From Owenia fusiformis (taxonomy: Eukaryota > Annelida > Polychaeta > Sabellida > Oweniidae): DNA of 64,000 nucleotides. The position numbers and the translations under genes are program-made. Position 1 is the first letter of the stretch. Every line of letters starts with the position of its first letter. The stretch spans positions 17,555,520 through 17,619,519 of the forward strand of contig CAIIXF020000012.1 in assembly GCA_903813345.2 (NCBI GenBank), given 5' to 3'. Below the pieces are notes generated by a model, which was not told the origin of the DNA, did not search any database, and saw nothing but the letters and a program-made list of their open reading frames with translations. This document shows positions 23,644 to 35,585 of this stretch, one piece after another.

Positions 23644-24344
23644 CACGGTGTTATAGCATGACGGTTACGTCAAGGCGATTTGCCAAATTTTGGGGTAACG
23701 ATAACAAAAAATGGCGAATGGGAAAGTCAGCATGTCCTCTTTCTCGCCTGTAGGCAATATTCACAGATAAGATTTCCTTTTAAACCTTTTAATCATTCGG
23801 TGACGTATATATGGATGGTTATAAAGACTGGGTCAAATCTGCCAGGTGGTCTACAAGAAACAGAATGTAAACCTACTGACTGAGATATCAAAGTTTATCA
23901 TTTTTGGTCCTGCCTCTTTAAGGCAAGGAAAAAAACTGTCGCTTGCTTTTATGAAACTGATGAAAGTGTAAAAAATAGCAATGGAGAGGCAAAAGAAGAT
24001 TTAGGATCAAGTACTGATGAAGATGACAAAATTAACAACAATGAATCGGGGTTTCATATTTGAATCAGGTTCGCGTAACCGTCCATAAATTTTTTATGTT
24101 ACCGCAAATTCAAAATACATTATTATGGCTCGAGTAGAACATATTAGGTGGTTTCCAATGCTCAATTGGCTTTGTATGATCGTATGTAGGTTACATATAT
24201 ACCACAAGGTTTTTAGGCAATGTAGACCATGCCCTAACAACAAAAATAAACAAATAACTAAATTTTTGTGTAGTTTTGAATTTCAAACTCGACAGTTTTT
24301 CTCTTATTTTAGAGGTGGCGTAACCGTCATGCTATAACACCGTG
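23644..24344. mobile_element. Transib-like non-autonomous DNA transposon
   Basis: Perfect 26-base inverted ends begin CACGGTGTTATAGCATGACG (23644-23669 and 24319-24344) and are flanked by perfect 5-base direct repeats CTATT (23639-23643 and 24345-24349). The CACGGTG heptamer and 5-base duplication fit the Transib/RAG-like class. The 701-base interior keeps open stretches with an acidic patch (about 23955-24055, STDEDDK) but no recognisable DDE core, so it is a deletion derivative or unrelated filler. It lies between the two inverted 300-bp repeats. Confidence 0.88.
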
Positions 24345-24349
24345 CTATT

Positions 24350-25127
24350 GGCTATTCTCACACTGGCCTCTTTTAGCCTGATTGATATAATGCCAATTGA
24401 TGTAATGGTCCCCATAGTTAAACCAGTTGAGAGATGGACAACATTACTGTGGGTCATAACAGTACTCGTTCACGTTCAAGTTCTCACACAAGTTTTTTAC
24501 ACAGGCTGTAGCCAGCTTTTACCAAGGGGTAGGAGCAGGTTTACCAAGGGCAAAGCTTTTGCCTAGGGAAGAACTTTTTGACAGTTTTGGCTAAAAAAAT
24601 CATGCGAAAAGTGCTCAGATTGGTGAGAAACTGCATCATTTTGAAAGAATTTCTTGGGGGAGCAGCAGCTCCCTTTATCTCTCCCCCTCTACCTGGCTAA
24701 TTTTCACATTTTTATATTTCTACTATTCATATTGACCAATCCCCATTCATGTCATTTTAACAGGTCCCTTCATTACTTTACACCAGTGTTTATTAATCCC
24801 TTGTTTTCTAGTCGTATGTGCTTTTATTATTCAGTTTCACAATCTATTGTTTTGCTATGCCAGTTTTACATGTTTGCATGCTGAGTTTGTTTTATGTAAT
24901 GTTTTTTGTTCCATATATGGTTTACACATTCACTCAATTGAGTTGGGGTGTTGCCCCATTACTAGTTCATGTTGCCTAGAGTTTGTGACTGTACATACAC
25001 AAAGTATTTCAAATATATATTTTAGAAAACATTTTATATTTGATAGCCACACAAGGGTCTTCCACTCACCCATTACATAAACAAAACATGAACTCTAATA
25101 AAAATGCCAACAAGATTGCAAGGGAAA
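24350..25127. other. intergenic, nothing recognised
   Basis: Short open frames without motifs. The segment around 24650-24700 has the look of a decayed repeat. No gene was supported. Confidence 0.4.
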
Positions 25128-25552
25128 CTTAAGGACAGGGTGCATGATGGGAAATTTTCTGCATTCCTCAATTGAGTCACATGTTATTTTTCAAACAAGA
25201 ATAACTCCTTTCCCACATTGTCTACATCTTTCAAGTTTGCACAAAGAGTGCACTTATGTGCCTAGAAAAGTGTTGTGAGAAGGTTTGCTTTGTAAAATGT
25301 ATAAAAAATGAGAAAATACAGTGAAAAAAAATTATGAAAATTTTCTGATTTTTTTCACGGAATTTTCTTATTTCTTATACACTTTATCAAAACATTCTTC
25401 TCACAATTCTTTTCTAGGCACATAAGTGCACTCTTTGTGCAAAACTGGAAGATATAGACAATGTGGGGAAGGAGTGATTCTTGTTTGAAAAATAACATGT
25501 GACTCAATTGAGGAATGCAGAAAATTTCCCATCATGCACCCTGACCTTAATC
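25128..25552. mobile_element. ~425-bp foldback MITE, intact copy
   Basis: Arms read 'cagggtgcatgatgggaaat', 'ctgcattcctcaattgagtc' and 'gcacaaagagtgcacttatg' on the left and their complements on the right, ending '...catcatgcaccctg'. Each arm is about 190 bases and the centre is a short A/T-rich loop near 25320-25350. A second copy at 53087-53971 is split by an insertion. Confidence 0.88.
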
Positions 25553-26059
25553 TATGAATTGGACTTTGCCATATCACATGTATTAGTCCCGTGACCAGGG
25601 AAGGGGAGGAGGGGGGGAGGTTGAGAGACGACCCTCTCCCCTAGGCACATTTTCTGTCAACATCCTGCAATTTTTTCACCACTTTAGTACTTTTCAAGTG
25701 ATGTTCGGATGATGCTTTCATTTAATTGCTAGCACTAATGGTTTCTCTTGATTCCTTACAAATCAAAAATTCATGCACATCAGGTGATCTAGTTTTTCAG
25801 CACAGGGCCCTGAAAGCTCTATTTGAGCTTGAAGTAGAAGTAAGCATAGTATTACTGTTTGTATTATTAATCTCTATGGTTTTTCAATAGGCTAACTCAG
25901 TCAGTGAATGCAGGATTAAAACACAACACACATGAGTAATTCACCCACCTATGCATGTTATTATTGAAAAACATTGCCATCTTTTACATCACTGCTAAAT
26001 TATTTTTGTAAACATGCATTTTAAGAGTTCATTTTTTCAAAAAAAACTCAAATACAAAC
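25553..26059. other. intergenic, nothing recognised
   Basis: Contains a G-rich run near 25600-25620. No gene seen. Confidence 0.4.
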
Positions 26060-26365
26060 TTCATGGAGTTCCTTACATACTTTACGTGATGAAACATGTG
26101 TTCAAGTACAATGTAACTTTGCATAAAAAATTGTAAAAAATGAGGGACGATGGTGAAAATGACGAATGTATTTTGAAAAAGCTTGTTGATGGGTGGATTT
26201 AACATGGATTATAAGATAATCCAATTGATCTGGAAACTATTCTTTGAACTTTTCTTGAAGATTATAGATTCGCCTTTCACAAGCATTTACTTTTTATGGC
26301 CAGAAACTACTCACAAAAAAATAATCAACTGTCAAAAGTCTGTTGCGATACTTTCCCTGGTCCTT
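26060..26365 (+). repeat. 300-bp dispersed repeat, copy 2
   Basis: Reverse-complement partner of 22305-22605, carrying 'tgtgttcaagtacaatgtaa', 'gagggacgatggtgaaaatg' and 'agataatccaattgatctgg'. See copy 1 for interpretation. Confidence 0.8.
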
Positions 26366-27536
26366 TGAATTTTCTTTTCTCAAACATGAATGATGATAGC
26401 TCCCCTGCGAAATGTAGTTGCTGGTGTTCATGAATTGTTCTTGAACAATAAGAACTGTTCAAGAACTGTTCTTAATGGTTCTTAAAATTGTATTCAAGAA
26501 CTGAAGTTCTAAATTAATTCTTGAACTCAATTTAAGAACACTTTAAGTACACTTTAAGAACAACCAAATTCTTAAAAAGTTCAAAATATGTTCATGAACG
26601 AATAAAGAATTATTTATGAACTATGGAAATTCTATATTAGTTCGGAAAAGATTCAAAGAACATTTTAAGAATTGTATATGAATCAAACAATATTGCATTA
26701 GCCAATGAATGTGCAAGTTGAACAGATTGAAACAGTGAGTTAGAGATGCAAATCCAATTTCTATCAGTCTCTGTGGGACTGGTATCACTGAACTCAAAAT
26801 TGAATCAAATCGCTTCATGACCAAGAAGCGAAAAGAATTACAAATTCAATTTTAAAAGAAGAATAACTTAATGCTCAAAATTGTGTTCCGTACCCCTTTT
26901 TGAATTCTCGACAATTCAAGACAATTTTGAAATGTTCAACGGAATAGTCGGTCCGCATATAGTCCAGGGTTATATCGCGTACCAATATAGAAAATACCTA
27001 GGGAGACTATATTTACTCCGACACCGGAAACACAAGATGTACGTTGCACAAAAATGCCAATGAGATGTTGAAAACGTTAATGACACAAAACATCAAAGGA
27101 CCCGGGGGAAATAAATATGCGATAATTACCCTTATTACTATGTTTAAACACATAAACTATCAAATAAGCTATCATACATCAAAATTATTCATTAAAATTG
27201 TTACCCCAAGACCCCCTCCCACCAATGCAGCAGTACTTAAACTTCTATATTTTTGTTAACTAGGCTTCTCTTCTTATGCCATAAGCATAGCGTTTGGAGA
27301 TGATGACATGTATTTATTAACTATACTGAACTAATAAATAATGATAAAAAACGAGAACCATTCCATAAAGCCACGCAAGCTACTTAAATAGGCTTTTAAG
27401 AAGAATCCGGCGGGTAAAATCCAGAATTAATTTAGATATTGTTCTAACAATAAATATTCTTACATTTTTTCAACCCATACGATTGATGATTGAACTACAC
27501 CGAACTAGCCATACTGGCATTCTGTCCAACGAGTGT
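26366..27536. other. intergenic, low-complexity GTTCTTAA tract
   Basis: From about 26425 to 26620 the sequence is dominated by variants of 'gttcttgaac', 'gttcttaa' and 'aagaac', a degenerate palindromic simple repeat. The rest is AT-rich without a recognisable gene. Confidence 0.5.
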
Positions 27537-27815
27537 ATGCAGGGGTATAGCCAGCTTTCGGTCGGGGGTGGGGGGGCGATCGCCAAAAAGATTTCGGTTT
27601 TCAGTCAGGGGTGTGTGTGTGTGGCATAAGCAACACAAAAAGATTAACATTTGTTTTGAATTTTACAAAAATTGATGTAACTTCCTTTAAAATTGAGCCA
27701 GACGCTTCAAATAAAGAGCATTTTAAAGTTCTTTTCTTTTATCTAATGGTTGTATTTTCATTGGTTAAGGGGGGGGGGGGGGGCACCATCACCATTACTC
27801 TTGGCTACGCCTATA
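27537..27815. mobile_element. short GGGGTATAGCCAG-ended DNA element, copy 2
   Basis: Begins 'caggggtatagccagc' and ends 'cttggctacgcctat', with poly-G inside the right end. The interior matches the element at 16648-16925 ('gatgtaacttcctttaaaat', 'cgcttcaaataaagagcatt'). A GTGTGTGT run is present near 27610. Confidence 0.75.
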
Positions 27816-29265
27816 TGGTATGTATATTTCTTTTATTGACAAAAGTGTCAAGGCATGACACATTAGTCTATGTACAAACTAAGAAACTAATCTAACTAAA
27901 AACTAACTACAAACTATGAGAACACATGGATAAGAATTAAATCTAAAATAAAACTATATATAGGAAGGACTTCAAATGTCAATTGTAAGTCCTTGCTTAA
28001 AGTCTAGATGCACGTCGTGGGATTGGCAGTATAGCACTCTACTTGTTAGTTTGCACTAGAATATGGTGAAAGTGTAGAATTTCACCATATTGAATGGCCT
28101 ATCATTATTTATTCCGATTCAAACATAAAAATGAAACCATTGTTCAGGGAAATGGAAATTGGACTGGGACTGGGGTCCATAAATTAATCAAACTTGCTGT
28201 TATTTTATTTTTCTGTTATTTAGAAAATGTTCATTAGTGGCTATAATGCATTCTGATTGGTTGAGAAATTCAATTAGAGCACGGTCATGTTGAAATCAGT
28301 GTCATTTCAGTAAACCAAGTACCCCAGGCAGGCACGAACCCAGATTTTGCTGCCAAGAGGGAGTTCACATTTTGAAAAATTTCACCACTGGGGAGGGGTT
28401 CAGAGATAAATTTGTCTCAAAATTACTCGAAAAGGGCTCAAAATAGTGAAAACTGCATGATTTTGGAAATAATATTGGCCAGGATATTTAGCCAGTTGAT
28501 TGACGAGCGTGACATGGAATAAAAAGTATGTAGTATTTAGATTGTCAGTTCCACCCACGAATTTAATTAAAACAAATTAGATTATTGGATATTTACAAGT
28601 TACAAACGAACATTGTCCAATGCCAATCCCTGTACCCGATCAACTGCTTTTAGGAAAATGATTTGAACCCGTTACGGGGACTTTATTCAGCTCCACGCGG
28701 TAGTAAGTAATCGCGTTTAATTACAATTTTTTCAAGTGTATACCAGTATATTATACCGTTAGTAGTACGTCATGCTTTTTTGAGAATGTAGTAATTTTCA
28801 ACAATTGGGTCTTAGCAAATTTAAAAGTATGTTTCTCGTCTTTCGAAATGGTCTGCGATCAACCCTTTCCTTGACTGTTTTATGATGTTAGGTCTTTACA
28901 ATGATTTGACATGTCATTTTTCAGTGGTAGTAGATGAATTAATTCTGTTAAACAGACAACTTGTCCCAACTCATCGCTAGAATTTTTGAATCTTGAAAAA
29001 CTTAAAAGTGCAACAAATACTACAATGTAGAGACGACTTTCTGAAATATACGTTACGATATTACAATATTATTTGCTCAAAAGATTCCACGTCGTTCTTA
29101 TAAGTCCAATAAATTAGGTGTGTGGGAAATATTGGCGCCTTTTTGTTGTTATTGCTTACATCGCATTCTACGCTCATTTACTAATTACTCAAAAGCTCCC
29201 TCACCCACGTTATGGGCGTGGCTAGCTATGCGACAGGCGAGGCAATTGACTCACAAATATTCTAC
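27816..29265. other. intergenic, no gene supported
   Basis: AT-rich DNA. The part at 28320-28480 resembles a decayed repeat ('gcacgaacccagattttgct'). No RNA gene or exon was recognised. Confidence 0.4.
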
Positions 29266-29266
29266 A

Positions 29267-29475
29267 ATCGATTTTTTATATTGCTGAAATTGCTATGATT
29301 TTCGATTTTTTATATTGCTGAAATTGTTATGATTTTCGATTTTTTATATTGCTGAAATTGTTATGATTTTCGATTTTTTATATTGCTGAAATTGCTATGA
29401 TTTTCGATTTTTTATATTGCTGAAATTGTTATGTTTTTCGATTTTTTATAGCGCTGAAATTGTTACGTTTTTGCC
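29267..29475. repeat. 34-bp tandem array, six units
   Basis: The unit 'gattttcgattttttatatt' plus 'gctgaaattgttat' (34 bases) repeats about six times with one to three substitutions per unit and a changed final copy. It is nearly homogeneous, which suggests recent expansion. Confidence 0.95.
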
Positions 29476-29541
29476 ATATAGAAATATTCTATCCTTTTTG
29501 AGGCCTATTCAAATTTGCCTCGCTAATTTCTGTATCCCGGA

Positions 29542-29703
29542 GTAAAAGGGTAGGAGGTCCTATAAAATTATGGCCATACTCTCCATGATTTATATGGTGA
29601 CCTAAATACAACTCTTTCCCTCATTATCTTATACGCAATCAGGGCCAGTAAGGGCCTTTAAGAAAGGGGACCATAATCCCCAGGGGACCATAATTTCTTT
29701 TAC
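29542..29703. mobile_element. ~160-bp MITE, copy 2 of 3
   Basis: Begins 'gtaaaagggtaggaggtcct' and ends 'accataatttcttttac'. The interior matches copy 3 at 45088-45255 almost base for base and copy 1 at 21279-21435 in reverse complement. Confidence 0.92.
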
Positions 29704-31945
29704 AATGGCTACGCCGCTTCACGCCATTCCAATTATTTCATTCTGTGTCGATACGATCACAACACATTCGAATTCGGGTCGGTGGATGTAATGTTTTAAA
29801 GCATGACTTCATTAATGCATTGTACAGTTCTGGTTCAGATAGAAATGAACAGATTAGATTTAGAAGGTAATCAATACGCGATGAAGGTCACCAGACAGCG
29901 ATATATTACTTACTAGTTAATATGCATCTCATAATGTATATAACACAGTGAGAGCGATTAATTTAATTAACTATGTAATTAATGATGATAATGATACAGT
30001 CTGAATTCTCTTACCTCATTGTTGTGCGCCCTGGAGCGAGTCGAGCAATGCGTTTTTAATGCAATATCCTCACGATCACGGTTGTACTTGTATCAAAAGG
30101 TGTATCCTTAGGGAGTTCCGACTATACTCCCATTGCAATGTCCGTTGTTAAACTGTGAGCGAACGCCGCAATAGGTTGCTCAATATTATTGTTTTCTATG
30201 CGGCCGACAACAGAGCTTACCTCAGCGCCTGATCATTAGTCTAGCACGACATGATTCTAGATAAAATACAGTTGACTCCCTTACTACAGAGTTCCGCTAA
30301 TCAGGATCTGCTTATAGCGCTCTATTATTAACAGGAGCCGTCTATTATATACTGTAGGGCTATGCTATACCAACGAACATCATCATCACGTATATAATCC
30401 CAGCTTCTCTCCCTGTACCAGGTTGACGTTAGGGTTGCCAATTCATTTACCGTTGTCTGCAATATTCCAATTAGTGGAAAAGCTAGTCAGGTTTATAATT
30501 GAAGTTATATTACACTCTAGGCATTACGCTCGCAAAGTGCTCTTTCTTTAGAATATGATCACAATGGAAGAAATGTTGATCCCGGTGTTGATGTGCGAAA
30601 ATCATCGAATTGCCCATATTGGACTTACCCGAATCATCAACTTGATACGTTAAATTAAACTATCCACTTGTAAAGACGTTATATCAATCAAGACGAAAAG
30701 AGAAAAAATGATTAATCGACGAAAGATAAATGAAGCTTCAATTGCACTTTATGTCAAACACCAATTAGGTGCTCGTTTTGGGACCTAAAATGAGATTTCT
30801 CTCATTACAGAGATGGCAAATAAGAGGTTCGAGTTTACTTGATCTATCTTGAAGACTAGACAGTTAATTTCTTATCAAAAGAAAGATATTTTATGTACAC
30901 ACACCGAAAAATCACTAAAACTATTTTGAATATTAATTATTCATGCATATCTGAGTTCTTATCAGATAAGGGGTGCACGAAGTTCAAAAAGGACTTATTT
31001 TCATTTTAGTTTCTAAAAAAAGATTTCGAATCATAAGAAACAAAAAAGTCACAAAAGGAATGGAATATATATTTTACAAAAATAAAAAATGACACATGGC
31101 TTACGAAAATAATAATATTCTAAAAAATTTAGCGATTCAAGTATTAAATGGCCATGTAGGCATAATGAAAAGCTAGGACATGTTACTTTTTTACAAAAAA
31201 TATTTGAATCTTTGGATTCCCTAGCTAAAATCAGTAACTACAATGTACAGGGTAGGTTCAAGAAAGTCGTGATTTAGTTGGCAATAATCGTGTTGATTTT
31301 CTTTAAAAATGTCGACAGCAATAACCCAATCTGTATTTTGTCTGCTAAGCTGACCTTTGATCAAAATCTTAATATTTCAGTCTATTTTTACCCTGCGTGC
31401 AGACGAAACTCTCTTAATTTAAGAAGTGAAGTCAAACGAATGCAAAGGGTAGTCTATTTTAAGGACGTCAAATAACAATTCCAATGTTTGACCCTGAGAA
31501 GTTTTTATGTTTTCGTTTGTTCTGTGACCTATCTTGAAAATTTTATTCGTTTTAATAACTTTGAGAAAAGGTCTCGAAAGGAGGACGGACAATGTATCCC
31601 ATGAACATTTGCCACTAATAATTTATGTTAACCAATCAGCAATTGTGCCTTATGAGAACGCAATGGTAATTTGAGAATCCATTAAATCAACAATCTGCCC
31701 ACCTCAATCCGGTAACAATGAAATCTCAAGAGTTTATTTTTCCAACTTCTTTGAGCTTTTGTGACTTAATCTTTGCTCTTGATTGTTGGCCTGTCCATTG
31801 AAACTTTATTGACCGACAGCCGGTGTTTCTGTTTCCTTTCCGTGGTCCACATTTAAAACTTAACGAGACGTGCTTAAGAAGTACAAATATTCACGATATC
31901 CACAAAGAGCAATGCATAATCAATACCATTCTGAAAAATTAAATT
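29704..31945. other. intergenic, no gene supported
   Basis: No coding exon or RNA gene recognised. Contains the diverged partner (about 31400-31445) of the 8720-8775 repeat fragment. Confidence 0.4.
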
Positions 31946-33513
31946 CCATGGTAAGTGCAATTTTTCTATTATTTTTATGATTTTATTTATATAGAATATT
32001 TATTGAGTACATTCACACCCCTGAGGGTCAGGTACAAGAAAGTGCAGTACACAAAAAGAATATATATGATTTAACACTAGACTACTATATACTACATATA
32101 ATATATGCTTAATACTGTAAAATGTAAAATATGTATTACTACAAAATGCTTTTTTGCGCAGCAGGAATTAGCCTTTCTAAATTAAGTATTGCTTTCTAAA
32201 ATTCGGAAGGCATCACTAATATATTTTGCAACCTTGATGCAATCTTGATTTATACAAGTTAAGAGGTATATAAATTGATTTGTTTGTGCTTTTGCCGTAT
32301 CAGATAATTCAGTTTGAAGTAATAATCTTTCATTTTGATATTTTTTACACTTCATCATAAAATGTTCTTCATCATCAATAATATTGCAATGGACACACAG
32401 TCTTTCTTCAATTGGGGTTTTCTTTGGTTTTGTATATCTCCCTTGCTCAATTTGGAGGTTGTGAGCACTTATTCTCAAACGTGTAAAGTTTCTTCGCATA
32501 TCAAGTCTGTCGATTATATTTAAATAATGTTCATATTTAAAATCTTTCTTGAGGGTTCTGTAGGTTCGTAGTTTATTGCCGTTATCATTTTTCCTAGTGT
32601 CAGTGTTTAATTTATTCTTCCAGTACCTGTCAAATTTTAGTTTAAGTAATGATGTACATCTTAAGGTATCAATTGTAGAATCCACAGATTCAGAGCAATT
32701 TTCATTAATAGAGCAAATTATTTTGTTTACGTTTGAAACCCATGAGTTTTCTTGTAATTCTTTGGAGCAGTCAAAAGCTGCCTTGATTAGAACATTTTTT
32801 GTATCTTTAATGTGATGTAAAAAGTTGAGAATTTGGCCAAATATACCTATAAATAGTGGATATCTTCCAAGTTCCCCATAAACAGCCATATTAGTGGCCT
32901 TTCTACCAACTCCAAGTAGGAATTTGGAAAAGGATATGTTTAATTTTTCTGAGGGGAATTTGTTTTGGTTTAAGTATGCTTCTTCTAGGTTTGAACTGGA
33001 TACTTTGTTAAGACTGAAAGGGGCCCATATTTCAGCCCCATATAGACAAATTGGTTTTATCATTTGATCAAACAGTTTAAGCCCAAGCTGTGGTTTTATA
33101 TCACTCTGTTGAAGGCATCTTTTAAGTTTAAAAATTGCCTTACTAGCTTTTTCATGTAGGTGTGTTTGAGCTGATATAAAGCTGCCTGATGCTCGAAATA
33201 TCACACCAAGGTACTTGTATTCTTGTACACATTGAACTTGGAGTCTACCGTATGAGAAATAGTCAGTGCAGAGATGCCCGTTTTTTTGGAATTTAATTAT
33301 CTTGGTCTTATTTATGTTGATATTAAGTTTCCACCTGTCACAATATTCTTTTAAGGAATCTAAAGATCTTTGTAATCCATGTTTAGAAGTCGAGAATAAA
33401 ACAATATCATCAGCGTACATAAGCATGTTAATAATTTCTTTTCCAATAGATGGACAGTCATTTTTATAGCCAATAGTATCGGGTAAGTCATTTAGGAATA
33501 TCTTAAGCCTCAA
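31946..33513 (-). mobile_element. 5'-truncated non-LTR (LINE) retrotransposon
   Basis: The element runs on the minus strand. It contains the ORF at 32182-33513 and a 3' tail of about 230 bases that has a CAATAAATATTC polyadenylation-like site and an A-rich end near 31950-31990. The 5' side stops within the reverse transcriptase, as usual for LINE insertions. Just beyond 33513 lies an unrelated, weakly palindromic sequence (33515-33612). Confidence 0.85.
32182..33513 (-). CDS. LINE reverse transcriptase, C-terminal part (443 aa)
   Basis: The frame is open for 443 residues. Near the start, FLNDLPDTIG and then YADDIVLF (YADD at residues 33-36, the catalytic metal-binding box) are followed by RWKLNININKTKII and EYKYLGVIF, the order seen in non-LTR reverse transcriptases after palm motif A. 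A Cys/His cluster (CVHCN...EEHFMMKC, about residues 380-398) marks the C-terminus. The upstream fingers, palm motif A and any endonuclease domain are missing, so the protein is inactive as encoded; the ATG at 33513 is not a real start. The clade is not assigned. The uninterrupted frame suggests a fairly young insertion. Confidence 0.93.
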   Translation of the reverse strand: MRLKIFLNDLPDTIGYKNDCPSIGKEIINMLMYADDIVLFSTSKHGLQRSLDSLKEYCDRWKLNININKTKIIKFQKNGHLCTDYFSYGRLQVQCVQEYKYLGVIFRASGSFISAQTHLHEKASKAIFKLKRCLQQSDIKPQLGLKLFDQMIKPICLYGAEIWAPFSLNKVSSSNLEEAYLNQNKFPSEKLNISFSKFLLGVGRKATNMAVYGELGRYPLFIGIFGQILNFLHHIKDTKNVLIKAAFDCSKELQENSWVSNVNKIICSINENCSESVDSTIDTLRCTSLLKLKFDRYWKNKLNTDTRKNDNGNKLRTYRTLKKDFKYEHYLNIIDRLDMRRNFTRLRISAHNLQIEQGRYTKPKKTPIEERLCVHCNIIDDEEHFMMKCKKYQNERLLLQTELSDTAKAQTNQFIYLLTCINQDCIKVAKYISDAFRILESNT

Positions 33514-35300
33514 TCACATTTACTCTAGGGCGGCCGTAAATTTACAAACATATTTCTCTTAATTTGGGGAAGCTACGACCGTTGTACGGTTGCCGTAGAT
33601 CAAATGTGACAAAGGTATTAGTCGGTTGTCATTGAATGAATGGTTTTAGTATTGAAGACACCTTACAAAGTCATGCTAATAGTTTTGTGTACATTTATTT
33701 TGTGAAATGTGTAACGACTATGTTGTTTACAAGATAGTTGATAGGATATCAACACACTTCTGTACATATGCCTGCACACATGGACCCGGAGTTGAACAAA
33801 ATTCTTCACACGCTTGAAAATAGAACGTAGTCATTTAGGTACATGTACGTTTGCATGGTTTGTGCAAGGGCGTTACAATACCCGGGAATTTATCGTTTCG
33901 TGCAGTACTTGTTTGTGATAGCGCCCTCTGTAGGTCACTGTGCTTATAGCCTACAGTAATACGGGGTAGGATATCGGGAATTCGGTCAGTTTCTATCCGT
34001 CGATTTCGCTATGAATTGAAGCAAGTGTGACCACTTTATCCACTTAAAAAATTGGATAATTGATCAAATCTTTAAACAAAATCGATAAACACGTTATACA
34101 CTTCCTATCTCCTTAGAAATTAGCATGTATTTATGGATTGTGTTTTCGAACACGGCTCGACCCATACCAATAGGGAAATCCTTATGCTAATTAGTATGAC
34201 GTCATATTTTCCTGGGGAATCCTAGATTTCAAAGCCTCAGTCTGTTATTGTGTCAAATGTAAACGATCTTTTGCAGACAGAAAATTGACAGATTAGCTTT
34301 TAACTTTCAGCTTTGATGTTTAAATATTCTGTATTTCTACCGGACTTCTTGCTGAATATCATATAATGTTATAACTTGATTTGGACAATTGCCTGATTGA
34401 TCATTCTGAAATTTTGATTGTGATTCATGATTGATTGGCAAGAAAAATAATTCCTATTGTTTTCCAGCGAAGTCAAAATGTTACAGCATGAGTTATAATG
34501 TCGAGTTTGCATCATGTTAAATTCTGCTAGTGATTAGAAGTCCATGCACAAGCATACACATAAGAGACAAACACACCCAGGCTCCAGGCTGTGGATGGAA
34601 ATATAAAACTATTTAAGGCACAAACTGGTATTAAGACCGATATGTAGTGTCTGCCATGTATTGAAGGTAAACCAATCTGTATTATTAATGTTTCTTCTAT
34701 CAATACATGGGTTGTGCAATAGAAAAGCAATGGCACAATCAAAAATGTGCATATCAATCGTGAATATCTCTCGGTTCAAAGCTTATTTCCAACAGAATCG
34801 TGTCAAAATATGTGTCTGAGTAACAGTTATACATTATAAGATCGCAAACTCTTACCAATTATCAGCCGAATGGCTGATTTTCAACGAAATGTCCTTAAGA
34901 CAACAGCCCTGGGTCGCGCCTGAGACCAAAAACTACTTCAAATAGCCCTCCCCTAATTATATTGGATAATCACATTTATGCGTGCGCGCGCAGCTCATCC
35001 ACTGAACGAAACGCCACTTCCCGCTGAAATCACCGGGTATTGATCTTTCCCTTGGTTTGTGGAGACCAATAATGTGATTTATTTCGACTCTCAAAGATCG
35101 GGAAGCTGTGTATTATGACCTAACCCAATTATACAAAGTTAAGTTATTTTTTATCAAATTCATTCGATAGATGTCTATGTTGGTTTGTTATTATTTTGTC
35201 GTTTATTTTTTTATTATTTTTCTGTGCTCTCTCTTACGTTAGATTTATTTCAATCGAAAGATGGCTCCTGTCACTCTGGTTGACTTTGCTAACTTTTTTA
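33514..35300. other. intergenic, no gene supported
   Basis: The segment 33515-33612 is weakly palindromic ('tcacatttactctaggg' against 'tagatcaaatgtga') and may be a very short element at the broken end of the LINE. The rest shows no exon, RNA gene or clear repeat. Confidence 0.4.
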
Positions 35301-35302
35301 TG

Positions 35303-35585
35303 TATTAGGATACGTTTACGTAAAATCTCGGCTTCACCACTGGCTGTGATTTCTTCTTTTATGTAATCACAGGTTCCGACCTATATCACTGCCTTTTACA
35401 GAATAATTGATATACCGGGTGTCCCCAAAAGTGGGGTTTACGTCAAATCTCGGCTTCACCACTGGCTGTAATATCTTATGTTATCTAATCACAGGTTCCG
35501 ACCCCTGTCACTATACCCACCACCCTATGAGATTACAAATTTTGCCTACAGAATGATTCATTATCGGGTGTCCCCAAAAAGTGAA
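35303..35585. repeat. tandem duplication of a 120-150-bp segment
   Basis: 'gtttacgt(a/c)aaatctcgg', 'cttcaccactggctgt', 'taatcacaggttccgacc' and 'cgggtgtccccaaaa' occur twice, at 35303-35420 and 35438-35585. The second copy runs into the left end of the mariner-like element, so the duplication included that terminus. Confidence 0.85.

Noticed and set aside
23644-24344. A true V(D)J-type recombination signal (heptamer plus nonamer)
   Set aside because: No A/T-rich nonamer at 12 or 23 bases from CACGGTG, so only the heptamer resemblance is claimed.
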